A stretch of DNA of 64,000 bases from Microbacterium gallinarum (GTDB lineage: Bacteria; Actinomycetota; Actinomycetes; Actinomycetales; Microbacteriaceae), in NCBI RefSeq assembly GCF_014837165.1, contig NZ_JACSPM010000004.1, positions 293,619-357,618 on the forward strand, read 5' to 3'. How positions within the stretch are numbered: the stretch's first letter is position 1; the number at the start of each line of letters is the position of its first letter. Of the stretch, positions 8,960 to 19,368 are shown piece after piece. The position numbers and the translations under genes are program-made. The notes under the pieces are model-generated. The model was given only the letters and a program-made list of their open reading frames with translations, made no database searches and was not told where the DNA came from.

Positions 8960-9496
8960 ATGACGATCGCTTCCGGAGCATCAGTGCTCAGCGCGGCGGG
9001 CAGGACGCCCACGCTCGACGCCACATCGTTCATCGCCACCGGCGCCCGTGTCATCGGGGGCGTCACCCTCGGACCGGGCGCGAGCGTCTGGTACAACGCC
9101 GTGCTGCGTGCCGACGGCGACACCATCACGGTGGGGGCGCGCAGCAACCTGCAGGACAACGTCTCGGTGCACGTCGACGCGGGAAAGCCCGTCGTGATCG
9201 GCGAGGACGTCTCGGTAGGGCACAACGCCGTCGTGCACGGCTGCACGATCGGCGACGGCTCGCTGATCGGCATGGGCGCGGTGGTGCTCAACGGTGCTCG
9301 GATCGGCCGCGGCTGCCTCATCGCCGGCGGTGCCGTGGTGCTCGAAGGCTCGGAGATCCCCGACGGGTCGCTCGTCGCCGGCGTCCCGGCGAAGGTGCGC
9401 CGTGAGCTCAGCGACGAGGAGCGTGCGGGCCTGATCGCCAATGCCGCGCACTATCTCGCCCACATCGAGGAGCATCTCGACGCGCGGCCCGTCTGA
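8960..9496 (+). CDS. Gamma-class carbonic anhydrase-like hexapeptide protein
   Basis: 178 residues of left-handed beta-helix hexapeptide repeats (GARVIGGVTLGPGAS..., AVVLNGARIGRG). The three zinc-binding histidines of gamma carbonic anhydrases are visible in SVHVD and VGHNAVVHGC. Members reversibly hydrate CO2 or, in PaaY/CaiE relatives, have thioesterase-linked roles; this one is of the YrdA type. The start lies 9 nt after the acyltransferase stop, and a TAGAGT hexamer overlapping that stop (8948-8953) is 6 nt from the ATG, so it may be leaderless or translated by read-through. Confidence 0.9.
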   Translation: MTIASGASVLSAAGRTPTLDATSFIATGARVIGGVTLGPGASVWYNAVLRADGDTITVGARSNLQDNVSVHVDAGKPVVIGEDVSVGHNAVVHGCTIGDGSLIGMGAVVLNGARIGRGCLIAGGAVVLEGSEIPDGSLVAGVPAKVRRELSDEERAGLIANAAHYLAHIEEHLDARPV

Positions 9497-9502
9497 CCCA
9501 CC

Positions 9503-10411
9503 TCACTCGGTCGGGCGCGGCGGCGGATGATGCTTGCCGCGGTGGACCTCGTACAGGCGCACGTGGCCGGGCCATGAGGGGTCGTTCTCGATCGGCTTGT
9601 CGTCCATGAAGAGCGTGATGACGTGCGCGAGCTGCCCGGGATGGCTGAAGTTGATGGCGTGCGCGGCGCCCTCGAGCAGGACGACCAGCACGTGGCTGTC
9701 GGTCTGACTGGCGACCTCGTCGACGCGGTGCGCGTGGGGGAGCAGCGGGTCGCGCTGCCCCAGCACGACCAGCGTCGGGATGCGCATCTCGAGCAGGCGC
9801 TGCAGCGACGGGTACTGCGTCAGCGCGCGGAACATCCGCATGGTGCTCGGCACGCCGAAGCGGACGTAGTCGGGCACGGCGACCCGTGCCATCCGGGTCG
9901 GCTCCCGCGGAGCATCCTTCGACAATTGCGCGATCGCACGTCGGAGCGGCTGATTGAAGAGCCCGCCGGCGGGTGAGACGAGCACCGCTCGGTCGATCCG
10001 CTCGGGGTAGTGATGCGCGAACTCGATGATCACCGGGCAGCCCATCGAGTTGCCCACGAGCGTCGACTTCTCGACGCCGCGGTCGTCCAGGAAATCGGCC
10101 GCCGCATGGGCGAGATCGGGGATGTCGAGCATGTCGCGCCGCTTGCCGCTGCGGCCGAACCCGGGCAGGTCGGGGACGAAGGTGTGGAACTCGCCGGCGA
10201 GACGCTCGGCTGTCGGCAGAAGGTACCGCCCCGAGAGCCCGAAGCCGTGCACGTGGGTCATGACGCGCGCGTCGGCGGGGGGATTCGGCGACTCGCGGAA
10301 GAACACGTCGACGCCGTCGATCCGCGTCCACTTCTCGGTGAGGCTCGACGCCGGTCGGCGCGGGAGTCGGCGGGGCTTGGGCGCGCCTGCAGGCGAGGTG
10401 GGCGTACTCAT
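9503..10411 (-). CDS. Alpha/beta-fold hydrolase
   Basis: 302 residues from MSTPTSPAGAPKP; the start is set by GAGGGA about 7 nt upstream, so the 46-residue longer frame is not used. The core shows the oxyanion strand THVHGFGLSGRY, FVPDLPGFGRSG, the nucleophile elbow LVGNSMGCPV (GNSMG, Ser nucleophile), PTLVVLGQRDPLLP with the acid, and a late AAHAINFSHP carrying the catalytic His. It is a soluble esterase/lipase/C-C hydrolase type enzyme with unknown substrate. It converges on the carbonic anhydrase gene with 6 nt between stops. Confidence 0.87.
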   Translation of the reverse strand: MSTPTSPAGAPKPRRLPRRPASSLTEKWTRIDGVDVFFRESPNPPADARVMTHVHGFGLSGRYLLPTAERLAGEFHTFVPDLPGFGRSGKRRDMLDIPDLAHAAADFLDDRGVEKSTLVGNSMGCPVIIEFAHHYPERIDRAVLVSPAGGLFNQPLRRAIAQLSKDAPREPTRMARVAVPDYVRFGVPSTMRMFRALTQYPSLQRLLEMRIPTLVVLGQRDPLLPHAHRVDEVASQTDSHVLVVLLEGAAHAINFSHPGQLAHVITLFMDDKPIENDPSWPGHVRLYEVHRGKHHPPPRPTE

Positions 10412-10656
10412 CGGTGCTCCCTCACGTTCCGTCCGATCGAGTCCTGAGTCGGATTCTGCCCTTCGCGCACGCCGCCCGGTAGCGGGTCGGCGGAAATCAC
10501 CCGATGCAGGCGAGAGCCGGTGCGTGCTGGGCCGCGGCGGGGCGGTCACCCCGCCCCTGCCTCGGGCGCGGCGGTGTCAGCCGTCTCGGGTGTCGGCCGC
10601 CAGCTCCTTCGCCCTCAGGCTAGGTGCGGGTCGTGGGGTATCCGTGCAATGGGCTG

Positions 10657-10730
10657 TGGAGGGGATGACGGGAATCGAACCCGCACCATCAGTTTGGAAG
10701 ACTGAGGCTCTACCATTGAGCTACATCCCC
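10657..10730 (-). tRNA. tRNA-Gly (anticodon TCC)
   Basis: Reading the minus strand gives acceptor GGGGATG, D arm AGCTCAATGGTAGAGC, an anticodon loop CTTCCAA with anticodon TCC, T arm GCGGGTTCGATTCCCGT, closing CATCCCC, discriminator T and an encoded CCA at 10657-10659. All stems pair. The flanking 10412-10656 interval holds no gene I can support. Confidence 0.95.
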
Positions 10731-10829
10731 GTGCGCCCGCTGACGGGCACCGACCAATCGTAGTACATGGTGGCCGTCATCCCGCTCCCCAGGTCAGCCC
10801 GACGCGCGGCAGAGCGGAGGGAGCCGATC

Positions 10830-11207
10830 ATGGCACGCACGGGCCGAGAGGTCGTCGAAGCGCTCATCGCCACGCTGAATGCGGGCGACGTCGGCGGAAT
10901 GGACGACCTGTTCCACGAGGACGCGGTGATGGAGTGGCCGCAGTCGGGGGAGCGCATCCTGGGCGGCGACAATCGCCGCGCGGTGTACACGCGATTCCCG
11001 CAGCTGCCGACGATCTCGCTGCGGCGGCTGATCGGCGACGGCGATCTGTGGGTCGCCCAGGCCGACCTCGACTACGGCGACGGCGATCCGTACCAGTCGG
11101 TCTTCATCTTCGAGCTGCGCGACGGGCGGATCGCGCAGGAGACGGCGTACTGGACGAAGCCCTTCCCCGCGCCCGACTGGCGCGCCGAGTGGGTCGAGCG
11201 GATGTAG
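10830..11207 (+). CDS. SnoaL-like / NTF2-fold protein
   Basis: 125 residues from MARTGREVVEALIATLNAGD; GGAGGGA lies about 7 nt upstream, favouring this start over one 63 nt earlier. The sequence has the cone-shaped NTF2/ketosteroid isomerase pattern: an N-terminal helix, DDLFHEDAVMEWPQSG, then beta strands such as VFIFELRDGRIAQETAYW near the end. The fold binds small hydrophobic ligands or catalyses isomerisation or hydrolysis; no specific activity can be assigned. It stands alone between tRNA-Gly and tRNA-Pro. Confidence 0.8.
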   Translation: MARTGREVVEALIATLNAGDVGGMDDLFHEDAVMEWPQSGERILGGDNRRAVYTRFPQLPTISLRRLIGDGDLWVAQADLDYGDGDPYQSVFIFELRDGRIAQETAYWTKPFPAPDWRAEWVERM

Positions 11208-11291
11208 CAGAGGGGCCCGCGCAGGCGACGGCCGGGCGGGTCGGCTAGACTTCTCGGGGCCGAATGGCGCACGCGTGCGTGCGAACCCGCC

Positions 11292-11365
11292 CGGGGCGTA
11301 GCTCAGCTTGGTAGAGCGCCCGCTTTGGGAGCGGGAGGCCGCAGGTTCAAATCCTGTCGCCCCGA
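11292..11365 (+). tRNA. tRNA-Pro (anticodon TGG)
   Basis: Acceptor CGGGGCG pairs with CGCCCCG, discriminator A. The D arm is GTAGCTCAGCTTGGTAGAGC, the anticodon stem-loop CCCGCTTTGGGAGCGGG carries anticodon TGG, and the T loop is GGTTCAAATCC. CCA is not encoded. Confidence 0.95.
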
Positions 11366-11446
11366 CATCACGGCCCCTCACAGAATTCCGACCCAGACCT
11401 TCAGCCGCGCATGCGCGCGCGGTCCGATAGAGGAGAACGAACAAGC

Positions 11447-12880
11447 ATGGTGAACAGCACCGTCGAGAAGCTCAGCCCGACCCGGGTGAAGCTGCACATC
11501 ACGGTCACGCCCGACGAGCTCAAGCCGTCGATCGCGCACGCGTACGAGCACATCGCTCAGGACGTCCAGATCCCCGGTTTCCGCAAGGGCAAGGTGCCCG
11601 CGCCGATCATCGACCAGCGCATCGGGCGCGGCGCGGTGCTCGAGCACGCCGTCAGCGAGGGTCTCGACACGTTCTACCGCCAGGCCGTCGAGGCCAACGA
11701 GCTCCGCGTCCTCGGCCGTCCGAGCGCCGAGGTCACCGAGTGGCCGGCCGAGAAGGACTTCTCGGGCGACCTCAAAGTCGAGGTCGAGGTGGATGTCCGC
11801 CCCGACTTCGAGCTGCCCGCGTTCGAGGGCACCACCGTCGAGGTCGACGCGATCGAGGTCGACGAGAGCGCCATCGATGAGGAGCTCGACCGTCTGCGCA
11901 GCCGCTTCGGCACGCTCGTGACCGTCGACCGCCCCGCCGCCACGGGCGACTTCGTCGAGCTCGACCTCGTCGCCACGATCGACGGCGCCGAGATCGACCG
12001 CGCCGAGGGCGTCTCGTACGAGGTCGGCTCGGGCGAGCTGCTCGAGGGCATCGACGAGGCCATCGACTCGCTGACCGCCGGTGAGGAGACCACCTTCCGC
12101 TCGAAGCTCGTCGGCGGCGACCACGCCGGCGAGGAGGCCGAGGTCGCGGTCGTCGTGAAGTCCGTCAAGGAGCGCGAGCTGCCCGAGGCCGACGACGACT
12201 TCGCCCAGATCGCCAGCGAGTTCGACACCATCGGCGAGCTGCGCGACAGCCTCAAGGACCGCGTCGGCGAGCAGTCGGTGTTCACCCAGGGCTCGGCCGC
12301 GCGCGACAAGCTCATCGAGCAGCTGCTCGAGCAGGTCGAGATCCCGGTTCCCGCCCAGCTCATCGAGGACGAGGTGCACACCCACCTCGAGGGCGAGGGT
12401 CGCCTCGAGGACGACGTGCACCGTGCCGAGGTCGCCGAGGCCAGCGAGAAGCAGTTCAAGACGCAGATGCTCCTCGACAAGATCGCCGAGCAGGTCAACG
12501 TTCAGGTCTCGCAGGACGAGCTCACGCAGTACCTCGTGCAGTCGGCGGCCCAGTACGGCATGGCCCCGCAGGACTTCGTCAACGCGCTGCAGCAGGGGAA
12601 CCAGCTGCCCGCGATGATCGGTGAGGTCGCTCGCAACAAGGCCCTCGCGGTCGCCCTCGGCAAGGTCACCGTCGTCGACACGAACGGCAAGACCGTCGAC
12701 CTCACCGGCTTCGTCGCCGTCGAGGACGAGGCTGAGGCCGAGGACGAGGTCGCCGAGGAGGCGCAGGAGATCGCGGATGCCGCGGCCGACGCCGACGCCG
12801 TGATCGAGGCCGAAGAGGCCGAGAAGCCCGCCAAGAAGAAGGCACCGGCCAAGAAGAAGGCCGCTGCCGACAAGGAGTGA
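11447..12880 (+). CDS. tig: Trigger factor (ribosome-associated chaperone)
   Basis: 477 residues. The N-terminal ribosome-binding domain has the signature [12 protein letters not shown]; a central FKBP-type peptidyl-prolyl isomerase domain (about 155-245, [10 protein letters not shown]...) follows, then the C-terminal chaperone arms. It binds ribosomes near protein L23 at the exit tunnel and shields nascent chains. The start [15 protein letters not shown] is chosen by homology of the first strand; AGGAG lies 11 nt upstream. The acidic then Lys/Ala-rich tail (about 435-477, with [13 protein letters not shown]) is longer than in E. coli and typical of actinobacteria. It heads the protein quality-control block with clpP1, clpP2 and clpX downstream. 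Confidence 0.98.
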   Translation: MVNSTVEKLSPTRVKLHITVTPDELKPSIAHAYEHIAQDVQIPGFRKGKVPAPIIDQRIGRGAVLEHAVSEGLDTFYRQAVEANELRVLGRPSAEVTEWPAEKDFSGDLKVEVEVDVRPDFELPAFEGTTVEVDAIEVDESAIDEELDRLRSRFGTLVTVDRPAATGDFVELDLVATIDGAEIDRAEGVSYEVGSGELLEGIDEAIDSLTAGEETTFRSKLVGGDHAGEEAEVAVVVKSVKERELPEADDDFAQIASEFDTIGELRDSLKDRVGEQSVFTQGSAARDKLIEQLLEQVEIPVPAQLIEDEVHTHLEGEGRLEDDVHRAEVAEASEKQFKTQMLLDKIAEQVNVQVSQDELTQYLVQSAAQYGMAPQDFVNALQQGNQLPAMIGEVARNKALAVALGKVTVVDTNGKTVDLTGFVAVEDEAEAEDEVAEEAQEIADAAADADAVIEAEEAEKPAKKKAPAKKKAAADKE

Positions 12881-12901
12881 TCACTGCATCGCAGTGAAAC
12901 G

Positions 12902-12929
12902 GGGGACGGATGCCGCGGCATCCGTCCCC
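12902..12929 (+). terminator. Palindromic hairpin after tig
   Basis: A perfect 28-nt inverted repeat with arms GGGGACGGATGCCG / CGGCATCCGTCCCC, followed by TTCTCC. It contains the GGATGCCG and CGGCATCC octamers back to back. Position 21 nt after the tig stop supports a terminator, although it is only 24 nt before the next start codon. Confidence 0.75.
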
Positions 12930-12952
12930 TTCTCCGTCAGAGGAGGACGACG

Positions 12953-13441
12953 ATGACCGACTGGGAAGACCGCGTGGCCGCGGTATGGGCCGACGATGGG
13001 CTGGACGACGCGGAGCGCGTGCGGGTGATCGACGAGCTGGCCGCCGAGCGGGGTGAGAACGACGGGCGTGCGCTGTTCGAGCGGGCCGGCGTGCGAGACT
13101 CGGCGGGGCTCGAGGCCGAGGCCGAGCCGCTGTACCGGGCTGCGCTCGAGGCGGGCCTCGACGACGACCTGCGCACGCAGGCGGTCATCCAGCTCGCGAG
13201 CACGATCCGCAACCTCGGCAAGCTCGACGAGGCGCTCGACCTGCTGCGTGCGGAGTACGAGCGGGATCCCGGCGCGCCGCTGCGCGATGCGGCCGCGGCC
13301 TTCTACGCCCTCGCACTGGTGTCATCGGGGGCGGCCGTGCGCGCAGCATCCGTCGCTCTCACGGCACTCGCGCCGCATCTGCCGCGCTACACCCGCTCCG
13401 TCGCCGCGTACGCGCGCGATCTCGTCGACCCGCAGGACTGA
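12953..13441 (+). CDS. Tetratricopeptide-repeat protein
   Basis: 162 residues, very acidic at the start ([20 protein letters not shown]). Helical pairs such as [42 protein letters not shown] and [16 protein letters not shown] match a compact TPR-type repeat protein. Actinobacterial homologues are uncharacterised; such folds mediate protein contacts. GAGGA lies about 8 nt upstream of the ATG. It stands between the tig hairpin and clpP1, with no visible enzyme motif. Confidence 0.8.
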   Translation: MTDWEDRVAAVWADDGLDDAERVRVIDELAAERGENDGRALFERAGVRDSAGLEAEAEPLYRAALEAGLDDDLRTQAVIQLASTIRNLGKLDEALDLLRAEYERDPGAPLRDAAAAFYALALVSSGAAVRAASVALTALAPHLPRYTRSVAAYARDLVDPQD

Positions 13442-13521
13442 TCTGCCCAGGGCGAACACGGGCGGGTCGCCCGCGGCGCGCCGGTAGATTCGATGGCACG
13501 ACCACGGAATCAGGAGTACAC

Positions 13522-14106
13522 ATGGCCGAACCACTTGTCGCGACGAGCGTCTTCGACAGGCTGCTGAAGGACCGCATCATCTGGCTCGGGTCGGAGGTGC
13601 GAGACGAGAACGCGAACGAGATCTGCGCGAAGATCCTCCTGCTCGCCGCCGAGGACTCCGAGAAGGACATCTACCTCTACATCAACTCGCCCGGCGGATC
13701 GATCACTGCCGGCATGGCGATCTACGACACGATGCAGTTCGTGCCGAACGACATCGTCACCGTCGGCATCGGCATGGCCGCCTCGATGGGACAGCTGCTC
13801 CTCACCGCCGGCACCAAGGGCAAGCGCTACATCACGCCGAACGCGCGCGTGCTGCTGCACCAGCCCCACGGCGGCTTCGGAGGCACGGCGAGCGACATCC
13901 AGACCCAGGCGCAGCTGATCCTCGACATGAAGAAGCGCCTCGCCGAGATCACGGCGGCGCAGACGGGCAAGTCCGTCGAGCAGATCAACGCCGACGGCGA
14001 CCGCGACCGCTGGTTCAGCGCCGACGAGGCCCTCGAGTACGGTTTCGTCGACCACATCCGCGAGTCCGCGACCGACGTCATCGGCGGCGGCGGAACCGCC
14101 AACTGA
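13522..14106 (+). CDS. clpP1: ATP-dependent Clp protease proteolytic subunit ClpP1
   Basis: 194 residues, normal length. The catalytic triad is visible: Ser88 in GMAASMGQ, His113 in LLHQPHGG and Asp162 in DRDRW. The start lacks a long propeptide. ClpP tetradecamers degrade unfolded proteins fed by ClpX or ClpC; in actinobacteria an active barrel needs two different heptamers, ClpP1 and ClpP2. The clpP2 gene follows after 32 nt. A TAGATT element about 30 nt upstream and AGGAG before the ATG give it a normal leadered promoter. Confidence 0.97.
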   Translation: MAEPLVATSVFDRLLKDRIIWLGSEVRDENANEICAKILLLAAEDSEKDIYLYINSPGGSITAGMAIYDTMQFVPNDIVTVGIGMAASMGQLLLTAGTKGKRYITPNARVLLHQPHGGFGGTASDIQTQAQLILDMKKRLAEITAAQTGKSVEQINADGDRDRWFSADEALEYGFVDHIRESATDVIGGGGTAN

Positions 14107-14138
14107 GCGCACCGAAGGCGAAAGAGAGAGAACCCGCA

Positions 14139-14810
14139 ATGCAGACCCCCACCTTCGGACCCAGCGCCCCGCAGGGGCTCCAGATGCCCGGCAGCCGCTA
14201 CGTCCTGCCGCAGTTCGAGGAGCGCACGGCCTACGGCTACAAGCGCCAGGACCCGTACAACAAGCTCTTCGAGGACCGCGTCATCTTCCTCGGCGTGCAG
14301 GTCGACGACGCGTCGGCCGACGATGTCATGGCGCAGCTGCTCGTGCTCGAGAGCCAGGACCCCGACCGCGACATCATCATGTACATCAACTCGCCCGGCG
14401 GCTCGTTCACGGCCATGACGGCGATCTACGACACGATGCAGTACGTCTCGCCGCAGATCCAGACTGTGGTGCTCGGCCAGGCGGCCTCCGCGGCCGCCGT
14501 GCTCCTCGCGGCCGGCGCGCCCGGCAAGCGTCTCGCGCTGCCGAACGCCCGCATCCTGATCCACCAGCCCGCGATGGGCGAGGCGGGGCACGGCCAGGCG
14601 AGCGACATCGAGATCCAGGCTCAGGAGATCATGCGCATGCGCACCTGGCTCGAGGAGACGCTGTCGAAGCACTCGAACAAGACCGTCGCAGAGGTCAACA
14701 AGGACATCGACCGCGACAAGATCCTGGGTGCCGAGGAGGCGCTCGCGTACGGTCTGGTCGACCAGGTCCTCACGACCCGCAAGCGCACCCCCGCCGCACT
14801 GACGAAGTAG
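14139..14810 (+). CDS. clpP2: ATP-dependent Clp protease proteolytic subunit ClpP2
   Basis: 223 residues with a longer N-terminus than ClpP1 (about 35 residues before [15 protein letters not shown]), which in relatives includes a cleaved propeptide. The triad is Ser117 in GQAASAAAV, His142 in LIHQPAMG and Asp193 in DRDKI. It forms the second heptamer of the mixed ClpP1P2 barrel and in mycobacteria provides the docking face for ClpX/ClpC. It is co-transcribed with clpP1 and followed by a terminator-like hairpin before clpX. Confidence 0.97.
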   Translation: MQTPTFGPSAPQGLQMPGSRYVLPQFEERTAYGYKRQDPYNKLFEDRVIFLGVQVDDASADDVMAQLLVLESQDPDRDIIMYINSPGGSFTAMTAIYDTMQYVSPQIQTVVLGQAASAAAVLLAAGAPGKRLALPNARILIHQPAMGEAGHGQASDIEIQAQEIMRMRTWLEETLSKHSNKTVAEVNKDIDRDKILGAEEALAYGLVDQVLTTRKRTPAALTK

Positions 14811-14824
14811 AGCGGATGCCGCGC

Positions 14825-14859
14825 AGCCCCGTCTCCCCGCACCGCGGGGCGGCGGGGCT
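14825..14859 (+). terminator. Hairpin between clpP2 and clpX
   Basis: Nested inverted repeat: AGCCCCG, CCCCGC, then GCGGGG and CGGGGCT, followed by TCGCTGT. It lies 15 nt after the clpP2 stop. clpX has a separate TAGGCT -10-like element about 50 nt before its ATG, so this hairpin plausibly ends the clpP operon. Confidence 0.72.
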
Positions 14860-14980
14860 TCGCTGTGGGCGGACGCCGCATACTTCACAACGCGTGTCGC
14901 AATCCCGCCGCATGTCGGCTCGAACGATTAGGCTCGGAGGACAGCCAGGGGTCTGCCCCGGCGCGACGAGGAGGAGCCGC

Positions 14981-16249
<1,269 letters not shown>

Positions 16250-16318
16250 CCCGTCACGGCCGACGCAGCCGTACGCGGCGCACCCCGGGTGTCGTCGGCC
16301 GTCGGTAACGTCGCACGC

Positions 16319-17273
16319 GTGACCGCGCAGCCCGCCCCTTTCCGCATCCGGGTCGATGACGCCGTGCTCGCAGACCTGCACGAACGGCTCGACCGGACCC
16401 GTCTGCTGCCCGACTCGCCTCGCAAGCCGTGGTCGGGCATGTCGGCCGCGTATCTGTCCGCACTGGTGCAGTCATGGCGCACATTCGACTGGCGGGCCCG
16501 TGAGGCGTGGCTGAACACGCATCCGCAGTTCGTCGTCGCGATCGGTGATGCCGACATCCACTTCGCGCACCTGCCGTCGTCGCGCGCGGATGCGCCCGCG
16601 CTGCTGGTGATGCACGGCTGGCCCCACACCTTCGCCCTGCAGCTCGATTTCGCGAAGCTGCTGCCCGACTTCCACGTCGTCGTTCCGAGCATTCCGGGTT
16701 TCGCGTTCTCGAGCCCGTACCGCGACGGCACCATCGACGAGAGGCGACTCGCGTCGACGATGCACCGCCTGATGACCGAGGTGCTGGGCTACCGCTCGTA
16801 CTCACCTACGGCGAGGACGTCTCGGCGAACGTCAACGACCTCATCGCGTCGCGGCATCCTGAGGTCGTGGCCGGTGTCATCGCGACGCACGCGCACTTCC
16901 CGTCGTTAGCCGAGCGTGCCGAGCTCACCGATCCCGACGAACGCGCGTTCTTCGCGCGCATCTCGGCGGATCATGATGAGCACGGCGCGTACGGTCATGC
17001 GCAGGCGACCCGGCCCGACACCCTGGCGGCAGCGCCCGCCCGTACTACGAGGGAGCCGACCAGGCCGCAGCGATCGATCCGGTGGAGGTTCCGGCCGCGG
17101 TCTTCATCCAGCGTCACGAAGGCGACTACCCCGAGTCCCTCGCCCGCTCCTTCTACCGGGATCTCCGCATGTTCGAGCGGCTCGAGGAAGGCGGCCACTT
17201 CACGGTCGCGGAGGTACCCGCCGCCATGGCCGCACGCGTGCGGTCTTTCGCTCAGGAGCTCGGCCTGCGCTGA
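16319..17273 (+). pseudogene. Decayed epoxide hydrolase gene (frameshift and internal deletion)
   Basis: The reading begins GTG-ACC-GCG ([12 protein letters not shown]) with the epoxide hydrolase N-terminal domain, [10 protein letters not shown], and ends that frame after LGYRSY. The next frame at about 16801 continues LTYGEDVSANVNDLIASRHP, consistent with loss of one C. It runs to about DTLAAA near 17030, where the frame changes again and resumes at PYYEGADQAAAIDPVEVPA, finishing VFIQRHEGDYPESLARS and a C-terminal GGHF catalytic His region. Compared with a usual length near 370 residues, perhaps 60-100 residues are missing at the second break. The nucleophile Asp (GED) survives, but no intact protein can be made. 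A TAACGT element lies 7 nt before the GTG. Confidence 0.85.
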
Positions 17274-17379
17274 GCATCGCGGTAGTCGGCGAGCGAGTCT
17301 CGATGGCCGATTCCGGCCATCGGACAGTTGGCCGATTCGCGCGACGCGACGAGGGCGTCCTCGCCGGTTGACTCGAGCC

Positions 17380-18249
17380 ATGACTGGACTCGTGTTCTCC
17401 ACCCACCGTGCTGCGGCGGTCTTCGGCCGCCCCGTCGCGGGCACCGCCGAGGGGCTGAGGCCCTCTGCTGGCCCGCCTGCGGCGCTGCCCGACAGTGTGT
17501 TCTCATTGGACGCCCGACTGAACGGACCTCGTCGCTCTGCGAATGGCGGATTCGCCGCCGGCACGATCGCCCGGCACGTCGACGCCGATGTGGTCACCGT
17601 CGTGCTGCGGCGTCCGATCCCGCTCCGGCGTCTGCTCGTCGCGCGTCGCGACGGTGGGGGCGGGATCCTCATCCATGCCGGGCGCCGGGTCGTCGCCGAG
17701 GCTCGTCCGGGTGCCCTGGCCGAAACCGGCATCCCCGCCCCGCCCTCCTTCAACGAGGCGCTGGCGGCTCGCGACGCGCACCCGCTCGCCGGGCTGCGGC
17801 ATCCGCTCTCCGACTGCGTGGTCTGCGGGCCACGTCGCGCCGACGGCATGCACGTCACACCCGGATTCGCGCCGGGTCGTCCCGAGCTGCTGGCCGCACC
17901 GTGGATCGTGGGGAGCCGCGACTCTGTGGGCGGTGCCGCTCCGTTCCCCGCCGTGTGGGCGGCGATGGACTGCGCGAGCTATCCCGCGGCGGCCCTGCGC
18001 GATCGCGAGCTGTGCCTGCTCGGCACCATGACGGCGGAGGTCGAGCGGCGTCCGCGGGTGGGGGAGCAGCTGGTCGTCCACAGCTGGACCCGCGCGCACG
18101 AAGGACGGCGCTACGAGACCTCGGTCGCGCTGACGGATGCGGCGGGCGAGATCGTGGCGAGGGCGGATGCGACCTGGATCGCGCTGCGCCATCAGGGTCT
18201 GCACGCTCTCCGCATGCGCCGCGGGCACGGGGCGCGTGTTCCATACTGA
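17380..18249 (+). CDS. Uncharacterised hotdog-like protein
   Basis: 289 residues from MTGLVFSTHRAAAVFGR. The stretch NGGFAAGTIARHVDADVVTVVLRRPIPLRRLLVA resembles the central helix and following strand of hotdog-fold thioesterase-like proteins, and a second half (TMTAEVERRPRVGEQLVVHSW, VALTDAAGEIVARADATW) looks like a second hotdog repeat. Between them is a CVVCGPRRADGMHV segment with CxxC. I do not recognise a characterised family. The next gene, a hydrolase-regulator fusion, starts 4 nt after the stop, so they probably act together. Confidence 0.68.
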   Translation: MTGLVFSTHRAAAVFGRPVAGTAEGLRPSAGPPAALPDSVFSLDARLNGPRRSANGGFAAGTIARHVDADVVTVVLRRPIPLRRLLVARRDGGGGILIHAGRRVVAEARPGALAETGIPAPPSFNEALAARDAHPLAGLRHPLSDCVVCGPRRADGMHVTPGFAPGRPELLAAPWIVGSRDSVGGAAPFPAVWAAMDCASYPAAALRDRELCLLGTMTAEVERRPRVGEQLVVHSWTRAHEGRRYETSVALTDAAGEIVARADATWIALRHQGLHALRMRRGHGARVPY

Positions 18250-18253
18250 ACAC

Positions 18254-19312
18254 GTGGACGGCACCTCGACGACCCGGCACGCATGGTCGGGATCCGACGA
18301 TGTCGCCTGGACCGAACTCGGAGAGGGAGAGCCGCTCCTGCTCGGCGGCTGGTGGATGAGTCACCTCGTCCACGACCTCGAGTACGAGCCGATCCGCCAC
18401 TTCATCGAGACGCTGGCGGGCAGTCGGCGGGTGATCCGGATGGACCCGCCCGGCACCGGCCTCACGCGGTCGCCGCGGGGTGCGATCACAGTCGCGCGCC
18501 ATGTCGACGCACTCACCGCCGTGCTCGACGCCGCGGGCGTCGACGCGGCGACCGTGCTGGCGGGGTCGTCGGGCGCTCCCGTCGCGATCGAGTTGGCCGC
18601 GCGGCATCCCGACCGCGTGGATCGCATGATCCTCTCTGGCGCCTACCTGCGCGGCACCGACATCGCCCCGCAGGCCGACCGCGACGCGCTCGTCGATCTC
18701 GTGCGGAGGAGCTGGGGTGTGGGCGGCAGGGTCATGTCGGACGTGTTCTTCCCCGATGCGACGCCCGACGAGCAGCACGCCTACCTGCGACATCAGCGGG
18801 CGAGCGGCTCGTCCGAGGCCGCCGCGGCCGCGCTGGCCGAGGTCTACGCCATCGACGCGAGCGCGGCCGCCGGTGCGGTGCGTGCGCCGACCCTCGTGAT
18901 GCACCGCCGCGGCGATCGCGCGATCCCGCTCCCGCTCGGGGCCGGCACGGCGGCGGCGATCCCCGGCGCGGAGCTCCGCATCCTCGACGGCACCGCGCAC
19001 CACCCCTGGCACGGCGACAGCCGCGCTCTGCTGCAGCACGCGCTCGCCTTCGCCGGCGTCGATCCGTCGGAGCTCGCAGCGATGCGATCACCGGGGGAGA
19101 GCGGCGGCGCACCGCGCGGCGAGGGTCCGATCTCGGCCCGCGAGCGTCAGGTCCTGCTGCTCGTCGCCCGAGGCCGCACCGACGCGCAGATCGCCGACGA
19201 GCTGTTCCTCAGCGTCCACACCGTCCACCGTCACGTGGCGAACGCCCGGCAGAAGCTCGGGGTCTCCTCCCGCGCGGCGGCAGCCGCATGGGTCACGGCG
19301 CACCCGGACTGA
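18254..19312 (+). CDS. Alpha/beta hydrolase fused to a C-terminal LuxR DNA-binding domain
   Basis: 352 residues from a GTG at 18254, 4 nt after the previous stop. Residues about 15-270 are an alpha/beta hydrolase domain: VIRMDPPGTGLTRSP, the elbow VLAGSSGAPVAIELA (GSSGA, Ser nucleophile), TLVMHRRGDRAIPL and a late DGTAHHPW carrying the His. Residues about 290-350 are a LuxR helix-turn-helix (ISARERQVLLLVARGRTDAQIADELFLSVHTVHRHV). This makes a one-component regulator in which a hydrolase-like domain may sense or cleave a small ester or lactone and control DNA binding. Target and ligand are unknown. Confidence 0.87.
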   Translation: MDGTSTTRHAWSGSDDVAWTELGEGEPLLLGGWWMSHLVHDLEYEPIRHFIETLAGSRRVIRMDPPGTGLTRSPRGAITVARHVDALTAVLDAAGVDAATVLAGSSGAPVAIELAARHPDRVDRMILSGAYLRGTDIAPQADRDALVDLVRRSWGVGGRVMSDVFFPDATPDEQHAYLRHQRASGSSEAAAAALAEVYAIDASAAAGAVRAPTLVMHRRGDRAIPLPLGAGTAAAIPGAELRILDGTAHHPWHGDSRALLQHALAFAGVDPSELAAMRSPGESGGAPRGEGPISARERQVLLLVARGRTDAQIADELFLSVHTVHRHVANARQKLGVSSRAAAAAWVTAHPD

Positions 19313-19368
19313 CCGCTGGTGCCGGCTGTCCGCTGGGGTGCGCCGGTAGGCGGGCGGGCTGCCGCGTC

